Positions 25,046 to 34,399 of a stretch of 64,000 nt of DNA are shown here, in pieces. A program made the translations under genes and the position numbers. The stretch's first letter is position 1. Each line of letters opens with the position of its first letter. The stretch covers positions 1-64,000 of the forward strand of contig JBIKIN010000013.1 of assembly GCA_044361595.1 (NCBI GenBank). Reading direction: 5' to 3'. Under the pieces are notes generated by a model. The model was not told the origin of the DNA, ran no database searches, and saw only the letters and a list, made by a program, of their open reading frames with translations. The stretch is from Pseudopedobacter sp044361595 (lineage in GTDB: Bacteria > Bacteroidota > Bacteroidia > Sphingobacteriales > Sphingobacteriaceae).

Positions 25046-27052
25046 CTATTCAAAAATTTGTTTAATTGCTTCACTTACATCGCTCACCGGCAGCATACAG
25101 GTTTTATCTTTACAAACAAAAATTTTATCCTCGCCAACAAACTTGTCTTGCAGCAAAGGTAAATTTCCTTGTTTACCTCCCAAAATAATTTGATTAGGAA
25201 TATAGTTTTTAACCAATTCTTTACGTTGCAATGAGTAATTAGGACCTGTTATCACCACTTCTGCGCAGCCTTTAACCTCTTCTAATAATAAAGAAGCCCA
25301 GTTAGAATAGCCAGAACCATAGCTTTTCATTTGTGGATGTACCATTTTTAACAAATGCTGATAAATTTTTGTGTAGCGTTCATCATCAAAAAATTGCGAA
25401 AGACGCTTTAAATTAAATGCCATAACCGAGTTTGAAGCCGGAATTACGTTATCCATGGTTTCGTACTTACGGGCAATTAATGCTTCATCTAAATTAGAGG
25501 TATAAAAAAACATTCCTGATTCATCATCCCTAAAATGATCTAAGGTATAATCGGTTAAGGCTTTCGCCTGATGTAAAAAAGCTTCGTCAAAGGTACATTG
25601 ATATAAATAGATGATAGCCTCGATAAACAACGCATAATCATCTAAAAAACCATTGATACTCGCTTTTCCATTCTTATAATTACGATACAAACCATCTTCA
25701 TTTCTTACCATGTTTTTATTCAAGAACTCATAATTTTTTAAGGCTACTTGCAAATATTTCTCATCAGCGAAAGCCTGATAAGCTTTACATAAACCTTTAA
25801 TCATTAAAGCATTCCACGATGTTAAAATTTTATCATCCAAACCTGGTCTAATTCTTTGGGCTCTAACGGCTAATAATTTGGCTTTCGCCGATGCTATTTT
25901 TACTACAAAATCTTCAATTGATAAATTGAACACTGCTGCTACAGCATCCTTTTCTTTTCTAATCCATAAATTATTGATGTGCTCTTCTTCCCAGTTTCCT
26001 TCCTCGGTTACTTCATAAAAAGCGTTAAACAACTCGGCATCCTCACTTAAAATAGCATCAATTTCTTGCTTTTCCCAAGTATAAAACTTCCCTTCTACCC
26101 CTTCACTATCGGCATCTAAAGCCGAGTAAAAGCCTCCTTCTGCCGATGTCATTTCTCTGGTTAGCCAAGCAAAAGTTTCTTCAACAATTTCTTGGTATCG
26201 CTCTTTTTTACACCATTTAAATGCATCGGCGTAAAGCCCTAAAAGCTGCCCATTATCGTACATCATTTTTTCAAAATGCGGAATATGCCATTTACCATCT
26301 ACCGAGTAGCGAGCAAAACCACCGCCTAAATGATCGTAAATTCCGCCGGCAGCCATTTTATCTAGAGTTAAACGCACAATAACGTGTGCAGCTTCATCTT
26401 TTAGTAATACAGCGGTTTTCATTAAAAAATCCCAATTGTTAGGCATCGGGAATTTAGGAGCTCGATTATGTCCACCCTCGCTAAAATCAAAAAGCATTTT
26501 CCAAGGCTCTAAAATATCTGTTAAGTCTTGTAGGCTATAGGTTTTATCTTCCTTAATAAAATTCAGTTTTTCCGATTGCTGAATGCCTACTGTTAATTTT
26601 TTAGCGTATTCCTCGGCTTCGGCAGGTTTAGTATCGTAAAAGTGAGCCAAATTGGTGAGTAAATTCATCCAATCCTTTTTAGGAAAATAAGTTCCACCAT
26701 AAATAGGTCTTTGGTCGGGCAGGCAAAAACAATTGAGCGGCCAGCCCCCTCTACCTGTCATTAATTGTACCGCATTCATATAAATTTGGTCAATATCAGG
26801 TCTTTCTTCACGGTCAATCTTAATACAAACAAAAAACTGATTCATCAGCTTTGCTACCTCTTCACTTTCAAAACTTTCATGCTCCATTACATGGCACCAA
26901 TGGCAAGCAGAATAGCCTATACTTACCAAAATCAATTTATTTTCTACTTTGGCTTTATCTAAGGCTTCTTTACCCCAAGGGTACCAGTCTACAGGATTAT
27001 TAGCATGTTGCAACAGATATGGTGATGACGAATGTTGTAATTGATTGGGCAT
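25046..27052 (-). CDS. yyaL: YyaL/DUF255 thioredoxin-fold protein with six-hairpin glycosidase-like domain
   Basis: The 668-residue protein matches the YyaL/spermatogenesis-associated protein 20 family. Residues 1-165 are a thioredoxin-like domain with the C-H-W-C active site in YSACHWCHVMEHESF (near residue 50) and the DREERPDID motif; the rest is an alpha/alpha toroid similar to N-acylglucosamine epimerases (HFEKMMYDNGQLL, GLDDKILTSWNALMIKGL). It is highly conserved from bacteria to humans with no settled activity. There is no signal peptide. The gene is probably co-transcribed with slyD, which suggests a protein-quality role. Confidence 0.93.
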   Translation of the reverse strand: MPNQLQHSSSPYLLQHANNPVDWYPWGKEALDKAKVENKLILVSIGYSACHWCHVMEHESFESEEVAKLMNQFFVCIKIDREERPDIDQIYMNAVQLMTGRGGWPLNCFCLPDQRPIYGGTYFPKKDWMNLLTNLAHFYDTKPAEAEEYAKKLTVGIQQSEKLNFIKEDKTYSLQDLTDILEPWKMLFDFSEGGHNRAPKFPMPNNWDFLMKTAVLLKDEAAHVIVRLTLDKMAAGGIYDHLGGGFARYSVDGKWHIPHFEKMMYDNGQLLGLYADAFKWCKKERYQEIVEETFAWLTREMTSAEGGFYSALDADSEGVEGKFYTWEKQEIDAILSEDAELFNAFYEVTEEGNWEEEHINNLWIRKEKDAVAAVFNLSIEDFVVKIASAKAKLLAVRAQRIRPGLDDKILTSWNALMIKGLCKAYQAFADEKYLQVALKNYEFLNKNMVRNEDGLYRNYKNGKASINGFLDDYALFIEAIIYLYQCTFDEAFLHQAKALTDYTLDHFRDDESGMFFYTSNLDEALIARKYETMDNVIPASNSVMAFNLKRLSQFFDDERYTKIYQHLLKMVHPQMKSYGSGYSNWASLLLEEVKGCAEVVITGPNYSLQRKELVKNYIPNQIILGGKQGNLPLLQDKFVGEDKIFVCKDKTCMLPVSDVSEAIKQIFE

Positions 27053-27196
27053 AACGAGATTGAAAAATGAGTTTGATTAGAATTGCGAAGGTACTTTTTT
27101 AACCTTTAGCTGTCAATTTTGTTTCAAATGGATGTTTTAATATTTAGCTGTTTTCTTTTCTGTAAATTTACGGTTTCGACATCAAAACAATATAAC

Positions 27197-28294
27197 ATGC
27201 TAATCAATCGTATCGAAATTTATCGTTTCTCTATCCCAATGGAATCATTTACCATTGCAACAGGGACAATGGACTATGCCCAAAATATATTGGTTAAAAT
27301 CTTTACCGATAGTGGCATTTATGGCTTAGGCGAAGGTTCTGCTTTCCCAATGATTGTAGGCGAAACACAAGATAGCATGCTACAAATTGCCCAAGATTTT
27401 GCTAAAATTTGGAAGGGTAAAAATCCTTTAGAGATTCATGAACGTATAAATGAACTCAATTTATTTGTTCCATTTAACACTACTTGTAAAAGTGCTTTTG
27501 ATATGGCTTTGTATGATATTGCAGCTAAAAACGCCAATTTACCATTGTATCAATTTTTGGGTGGCGAAAAAAGAAGCGTGATTACCGACATGACCATTGG
27601 AATAGATACTCCAGAAAATATGGCCAAAACCGCTTTAAAGCATGTGAAAAATGGGTGTACTATTATAAAAATAAAATTAGGAAAGAAAATTTCTGAAGAT
27701 GTTGAAAGAGTTAAACAAATTAGAAAAGCGGTTGGAAATGATATTGTTTTGAGACTAGATGCTAACCAAGGCTGGAGTTTTGAAGATGCAATTGAAATTT
27801 TAAATAAGCTTGCTGAATATCATATTGAATTTTGTGAACAACCCATGCGCACTTGGTACGATGATCAGTTACCTGAATTAATTAGGCTTTCGCCGATAAA
27901 AATTACTGCTGATGAAAGCTGCTTTAATCACCACGATGCAAGAAAATTAATCGACACAAATTCTTGCGATTACATCAACATCAAATTCGCCAAATCTGGT
28001 GGAATACACGAGGCTATAAAAATTTATGAAACTGCAACCATGCACAATATTCCCTGTATGATTGGGAGCATGTTAGAAACCCGATTAGCTTTAACCGCTA
28101 ACCTTCATTTTGCATTAGCATGTCCTAAAATTAAGTTTTTTGATTTAGATACTTGCCTCTTAGGCCATTTGGTAAACCCTGTTATTGGAGGAATAACTTA
28201 CAAAGGTTTTGAACTTTTTATAAACGATGAAATAGGAATTGGAGCAGATGTCGACCCTTCATTTTTAAGCAATTGCCAAAAATTTATATTCTAA
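27197..28294 (+). CDS. Dipeptide epimerase (L-Ala-D/L-Glu epimerase type), enolase superfamily
   Basis: I place the start at the ATG 27197 (365 residues), because the longer open frame from 27119 adds a hydrophobic stretch not found in the family. The enolase-superfamily MLE-subgroup ligands are present: KIKLG with the catalytic lysine, LRLDANQGW, CEQPM, ADESC and KFAKSGG. The pattern matches L-Ala-D/L-Glu epimerases that recycle cell-wall muropeptides, or related dipeptide epimerases. Substrate specificity within the family varies and is not settled by sequence alone. The gene is monocistronic. Confidence 0.88.
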   Translation: MLINRIEIYRFSIPMESFTIATGTMDYAQNILVKIFTDSGIYGLGEGSAFPMIVGETQDSMLQIAQDFAKIWKGKNPLEIHERINELNLFVPFNTTCKSAFDMALYDIAAKNANLPLYQFLGGEKRSVITDMTIGIDTPENMAKTALKHVKNGCTIIKIKLGKKISEDVERVKQIRKAVGNDIVLRLDANQGWSFEDAIEILNKLAEYHIEFCEQPMRTWYDDQLPELIRLSPIKITADESCFNHHDARKLIDTNSCDYINIKFAKSGGIHEAIKIYETATMHNIPCMIGSMLETRLALTANLHFALACPKIKFFDLDTCLLGHLVNPVIGGITYKGFELFINDEIGIGADVDPSFLSNCQKFIF

Positions 28295-28400
28295 AACAAT
28301 TTTACCTTGTTTCTTCTTAAAAATTAAACCATGCTTTTGTAAGATAATTATTTAATTACCGACAAAACTTAACTTGACAAAGTATCGTATATTGTTATAA

Positions 28401-29234
28401 ATGGAAATCATGAGAATTAACTTCAAAAATATAATTACAGCAGCAATTATTTCGGTTTTTAGTGTGAGTTGTAGCAACGGAGAATCTAAAAAAACTCTAA
28501 ATAAGGAAGCGGCAACTATTGTAGAAAAGGAACAATTAGTTAAAAGCTTAAATTCGGAGGTTTTAGAAATTATTAAAATAGATCATAGTGCTTTTAATAA
28601 TTTATTAGTTAAGTATGTAAGTAACAAAGGCATGGTAAATTATGCAGGTTTAGCTAAAGAAAAGACAGCCTTACAAAATTACATAGCTACTTTAGGTAAA
28701 ATTGATGCTAGTAAATTATCAAAAAATGAAGCAACAGCTTATTGGATTAATGCTTACAATGCAGCAACGTTAGATCAAATCATAAGAAACCTACCCACTA
28801 CTTCCATTCTAAAAATTGCAGGGGGTAAAGTATTTGATAATGCCTTACCCTACAAATTTAATGGTGAATCTTTATCGTTAAATGATATAGAAAAAAAGAA
28901 ATTATTAGGTGGCAATTTATTTGATGTCAGGGTGCATTTTGCAGTTAATTGTGCTGCAGTTTCTTGTCCTACCCTACTAAATAAGGTTTATACAGAAGAA
29001 AATGTACAATCATTATTAACTTCAAATACTAAAGCAGCATTATCAAATCCAGCTTTTAATAAAGTAAATGCTTCAAGTGCTTCATTATCAAAACTTTTTG
29101 ATTGGTATAAAGCAGATTTTGTGAAAGCTGAAGGTTCTATTATTAACTTTATCAATAAATACTCATCAACTAAAATTAGTTCAAATACTAAAATTGATTA
29201 TCTTGAGTACAATTGGGATTTAAACGGTAAATAA
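28401..29234 (+). CDS. DUF547-domain lipoprotein
   Basis: The 277-residue product has a lipoprotein signal (VFSVSC, from either ATG 28401 or ATG 28410) and a DUF547 domain. Hallmarks are YWINAYNAATLDQII (near residue 113-127), DVRVHFAVNCAAVSCP (near 175-190) and a DWYKADF segment near 233. The conserved Cys, His and Asn residues suggest a papain-like or transglutaminase-like fold, but no activity has been shown for the family that I know of. It lies 63 bases before the FAD oxidoreductase gene on the same strand and may belong to that operon. Confidence 0.88.
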   Translation: MEIMRINFKNIITAAIISVFSVSCSNGESKKTLNKEAATIVEKEQLVKSLNSEVLEIIKIDHSAFNNLLVKYVSNKGMVNYAGLAKEKTALQNYIATLGKIDASKLSKNEATAYWINAYNAATLDQIIRNLPTTSILKIAGGKVFDNALPYKFNGESLSLNDIEKKKLLGGNLFDVRVHFAVNCAAVSCPTLLNKVYTEENVQSLLTSNTKAALSNPAFNKVNASSASLSKLFDWYKADFVKAEGSIINFINKYSSTKISSNTKIDYLEYNWDLNGK

Positions 29235-29297
29235 TTATAAATCTTTGTAAGCAATTAAAAGTTAAAACTACTAAGCTCCAAAACCTTAAACTGGTAA

Positions 29298-30617
<1,320 letters not shown>

Positions 30618-30640
30618 ACCTGAAACATAGAAGTACCCTC

Positions 30641-32179
30641 ATGCAAATTATAAGAAAATTAGGTTTAATTATATTTTTAGGATGCTTATCCTTATTTATG
30701 GTTCTTCCATTTTTAGGGCAATATAAACTCACCAACAGTGCTTTAAACCAAACTATTACAGATCAAAACCATCAACAACTGCTAAAACCAGCTTTACAAA
30801 ACATGATGGATAAAGTGTATAAAAGTAATAGTGTCTTTATAGCCGATTACAAAACGGCAATAAATGGTGTTAACGAAGAGTTTAAGAAAAAAGAACAGTG
30901 GGATAAAGTAATTTATACCGATTATTCCTTAACAATTGTAAAAAACAGTAGCCTTGGATTTATAAAAGATAATACCTCTATGTTATTTTTTATATGCTTT
31001 ATAATGGCTGCCATAGGCGGATTAATGTATATCGTTCCTGCACTTTTCATTAAACCAATAGCTGGAATTAAAAATGATCATATTTTCCACAAGGCCATAA
31101 CCAGTCAAGGGATTATAGCATTTATTTTTGCCGCCGGATTGGTTGTATTTTACATCTATTTATACAAAGCACCAGCCTACATCACCAATTGGATCTTATT
31201 AGTAGATAGTTTAAGCTACGCCATAAGCGGTTCCGAAGCTTCTCAATGGTTTTTATATGGCTTCTTATATTGTTTAGTGATGACAGTAATGGCCGTAAGA
31301 ATGTATATCAAATACAGAAATAATACTTACCAAATTGTTAGAACAACATCGGTATTGTTTTTTCAAATAGCCTTTGCCTTTTTAATTCCAAACATCATGA
31401 GCAAGCTAATGTTGCCATCTATGGATTTTAAAAACATGTGGCCGCTAGATTATTCATTCTTTTTTGATTATAGAATAGATAGTTTGTTAGCAGGTGGCCT
31501 GCTTGGCTATTGGATGCTGGGCTGGGGAATATTTCTATTTGTAGTAGGCGTACCTGTTATGGTTTACTTTTTTGGTAAAAGATGGTATTGTAGCTGGGTT
31601 TGTGGTTGCGGTGGACTTGCCGAAACTTTGGGAGATCCTTTTCGTCAGTTATCAGACAAATCTTTAAAAGCTTGGAAATACGAACGTATAATTGTGCACA
31701 GCGTACTCGTATTTGCAGTATTAATGACCGCAAGTGTATTATATACCTACTTTACTGGCGCAACTAAAATCATTGGAATAGATACATATACCATTAGAGA
31801 AAGCTATGCATTTTCTATTGGCTTTATATTTGCTGGGGCAATAGGTACTGGATTTTATCCTATCATGGGAAACCGCGTTTGGTGCCGCTTTGGTTGTCCG
31901 CTAGCTGCATATTTAGGTATAGTACAACGTTTTAAATCTAGATTTAGAATTACAACAAACGGAGCACAATGTATCTCATGCGGTAATTGTTCAACTTATT
32001 GCGAAATGGGTATCGATGTTAGAGCATACGCTCAAAAAGGAGAAAACATCATCAGATCTTCTTGTGTAGGATGTGGTATTTGTGCAGCAGTTTGCCCAAG
32101 GGGAGTTTTAAAATTAGAGAATTTAGCTGAAGAAGGCCGTTTTGAAGCTTACTTAAGACCTGAAGAGCAAAATTATTAA
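30641..32179 (+). CDS. Membrane polyferredoxin (NapH/NosR/CcoG-like), 4Fe-4S
   Basis: The 512-residue protein has roughly eight membrane helices. A periplasmic loop follows helix 1 (residues 27-105). Cytoplasmic cysteine motifs are WYCSWVCGCGG near residue 310 and NRVWCRFGCPLA near 412 (the CxxxCP pair typical of NapH), then two classical 4Fe-4S binding sites, CISCGNCSTYC near 445 and CVGCGICAAVCP near 475. Such proteins move electrons between quinol and soluble carriers. It lies between the FAD reductase and two glycosyltransferases. The stop overlaps the next start by one base (TAATG). Confidence 0.88.
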   Translation: MQIIRKLGLIIFLGCLSLFMVLPFLGQYKLTNSALNQTITDQNHQQLLKPALQNMMDKVYKSNSVFIADYKTAINGVNEEFKKKEQWDKVIYTDYSLTIVKNSSLGFIKDNTSMLFFICFIMAAIGGLMYIVPALFIKPIAGIKNDHIFHKAITSQGIIAFIFAAGLVVFYIYLYKAPAYITNWILLVDSLSYAISGSEASQWFLYGFLYCLVMTVMAVRMYIKYRNNTYQIVRTTSVLFFQIAFAFLIPNIMSKLMLPSMDFKNMWPLDYSFFFDYRIDSLLAGGLLGYWMLGWGIFLFVVGVPVMVYFFGKRWYCSWVCGCGGLAETLGDPFRQLSDKSLKAWKYERIIVHSVLVFAVLMTASVLYTYFTGATKIIGIDTYTIRESYAFSIGFIFAGAIGTGFYPIMGNRVWCRFGCPLAAYLGIVQRFKSRFRITTNGAQCISCGNCSTYCEMGIDVRAYAQKGENIIRSSCVGCGICAAVCPRGVLKLENLAEEGRFEAYLRPEEQNY

Positions 32180-32883
32180 TGATTGATACCCTAAAAAGCA
32201 GAAAAATTTATGTAATTATTCCTGCGTATAACGAACAAGATGCTATTGCTAAAGTAATAAACGATATTTCTAAAACCTTAGTAACAGAAATTATCGTAGG
32301 TAATAATAACTCTAAAGACCAAACAGCATTAGTGGCAAAAAATGCGGGCGCAACTGTAGTAGATGCGCCGCAAGCTGGTTATGGAAATGCTTGTTTAGCA
32401 GGAATTAATTATTTAAGAAATAAAGCACAAAAGCAAGATATTATTGTTTTTATTGATGGTGATTATTCTGATTATCCTGAGGAAATACCAGCTTTAATTG
32501 CTCCAATAATTAATTCGAAGGCGGATTTGGTCATTGGCTCCAGAGCCCTAGGTAATAAAGAAAAAGGATCCATGACCATGCCGCAAGAGTTTGGAAATTG
32601 GCTTGCAACTAGGTTAATTAGGCTTTTTTACAAAGTGAAATTTACCGATTTAGGCCCTTTTAGAGCTTTAAATTGGGAGAATTTGATGCTGATTAATATG
32701 CAAGATAAAACTTACGGCTGGACTGTAGAAATGCAAATTAAGGCAGCAAAACTAAATTTACGATGTACAGAAATACCGGTAAAATATCGTAAAAGAATAG
32801 GTATTAGTAAAGTATCTGGTACAGTAAAAGGAGTAATTTTGGCCGGATATAAAATTATCTGGATGATATTTAAAAACTTATAA
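32179..32883 (+). CDS. GT2-family glycosyltransferase, DPM1/polyprenol-phosphate type
   Basis: The 234-residue protein is a GT-A glycosyltransferase: VIIPAYNEQDAI (residues 13-24), VGNNNSKDQT (near 48), and the metal motif DGDYSDYP (near 93). VIGSRA and a C-terminal RKRIGISKVSGT segment match dolichol/polyprenol-phosphate sugar synthases. It has only one C-terminal hydrophobic stretch. It probably transfers a sugar from a nucleotide donor to polyprenyl phosphate or a lipid. Translation is coupled to the polyferredoxin gene by TAATG overlap. Confidence 0.87.
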   Translation: MIDTLKSRKIYVIIPAYNEQDAIAKVINDISKTLVTEIIVGNNNSKDQTALVAKNAGATVVDAPQAGYGNACLAGINYLRNKAQKQDIIVFIDGDYSDYPEEIPALIAPIINSKADLVIGSRALGNKEKGSMTMPQEFGNWLATRLIRLFYKVKFTDLGPFRALNWENLMLINMQDKTYGWTVEMQIKAAKLNLRCTEIPVKYRKRIGISKVSGTVKGVILAGYKIIWMIFKNL

Positions 32884-32898
32884 TTTTGCAATCTTAAC

Positions 32899-34362
32899 AT
32901 GATTTGGCAATACATCATATTAGCAATATACACACTTAGCCTAGGCATAATATTTATATTTAGCCTTGGTCAAGCCTATTTAATTTATTCTTACTTAAAA
33001 TCTAAACGCAAAGAAGACGTAATTCCTATTTTGCCTTTAGAAATTCCAAAAGTTACCGTACAGCTCCCACTTTATAACGAATTGTACGTAGTAGAACGTT
33101 TGATAGATGCCGTTTGCAAGTTAAATTACCCAAAAAATTGTTTAGAGATACAGGTATTAGACGACTCTACCGATAATTCCCTACAAATTACCCAACAAAT
33201 TGTGGCACAAAAAAATGCATTAGGTTTTAATATTGTACACATTACCAGAGCTAAAAATATAGGTTTTAAAGCTGGAGCATTGCAACATGGTTTAAACTTA
33301 GCAAAAGGAGAATTTATAGCCATTTTTGATGCTGATTTTTTACCAGAAACCAATTTCTTACAACAATTAATACCATACTTTAACCAACCAAAAATTGGTA
33401 TGGTACAAAGCCGCTGGGGACATATTAACGAAGGTTACTCTCTTTTAACTAAAGTACAAGGTTTTGGATTAGATGGCCATTTTACCATAGAACAAACCGG
33501 TAGAAACCATGCTAACCTTTTTATGAACTTTAATGGTACAGCAGGCATTTGGCGCAAAACCTGCATACAAGAAGCGGGCGGATGGCAACATGATACCCTA
33601 ACCGAAGATTTAGATTTAAGCTATAGAGCACAACTAAAAGGCTGGGATTTTCAATACGTAGAAAACGTAGTTACCCCTGCCGAACTTCCTGTAGAATCTA
33701 ACGCCTTACGCTCACAACAACACCGCTGGACTAAAGGAGCCATAGAAACTTCTAAAAAAATGGTTAAAGAAATTTGGAGAACTGATGTAAGCATACGTAA
33801 GAAAATATTTGGCACCTTACATTTAATGAACTCCTATGTTTTCATTTTCGTACTATTAACTAGCATTCTTAGCTTACCAGTTTTGTACATTAAAAGTCAA
33901 GGGTTAATACCATCTATCTACTTTCAACTACTTTCTGTTTTTTTATTAGGCTTTATTATTGTAAGTATATTCTATCTTGTGGCAAGTAGGTCTAAAAAAG
34001 AAAAATTAGGCTTATTTACCAAGTTATTTCCTATGTTTCTATCAGTGTCTATGGCATTAAGTTTTCATAACTCTATTGCCGTATTGGAAGGATTATTTGG
34101 CTTTAAATCAGATTTTATACGCACACCAAAATTTAACATCATAAAAAGCAAAGAAAATTTTAAAGAGAACATTTATGTTAAACGTAGTTTATCAAAATCT
34201 TTCTACATAGAATTGTTTCTTAGTTTATATTTCTTTTTAGGTCTTTATTTAGCTTTTGTTTTACAAGATTTTGCTTTATTTCCATTTCACTTAATGCTCT
34301 TTATAGGTTTTAGCACACTAAATTTCTACTCTGTAAAACACGCAATTGTTCCAGAAACTTAG
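32899..34362 (+). CDS. Membrane processive-type GT2 glycosyltransferase (cellulose synthase-like)
   Basis: The 487-residue protein has an N-terminal membrane helix, a cytoplasmic GT2 domain with VLDDSTDNS, FDADFLPE (DxD), TEDLDLSYR and QQHRWTKG (Q(Q/R)xRW), and about four C-terminal membrane helices. This is the cellulose/curdlan/ceramide-glucosyltransferase superfamily that polymerises or transfers sugars at the membrane. The PilZ domain of c-di-GMP-controlled synthases is absent. It is the last gene of the FAD/polyferredoxin/GT operon and lies 15 bases after the other transferase. Confidence 0.9.
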   Translation: MIWQYIILAIYTLSLGIIFIFSLGQAYLIYSYLKSKRKEDVIPILPLEIPKVTVQLPLYNELYVVERLIDAVCKLNYPKNCLEIQVLDDSTDNSLQITQQIVAQKNALGFNIVHITRAKNIGFKAGALQHGLNLAKGEFIAIFDADFLPETNFLQQLIPYFNQPKIGMVQSRWGHINEGYSLLTKVQGFGLDGHFTIEQTGRNHANLFMNFNGTAGIWRKTCIQEAGGWQHDTLTEDLDLSYRAQLKGWDFQYVENVVTPAELPVESNALRSQQHRWTKGAIETSKKMVKEIWRTDVSIRKKIFGTLHLMNSYVFIFVLLTSILSLPVLYIKSQGLIPSIYFQLLSVFLLGFIIVSIFYLVASRSKKEKLGLFTKLFPMFLSVSMALSFHNSIAVLEGLFGFKSDFIRTPKFNIIKSKENFKENIYVKRSLSKSFYIELFLSLYFFLGLYLAFVLQDFALFPFHLMLFIGFSTLNFYSVKHAIVPET

Positions 34363-34399
34363 TTTATATAAATATTAATTTAAGTTTTCTAGTATTTCG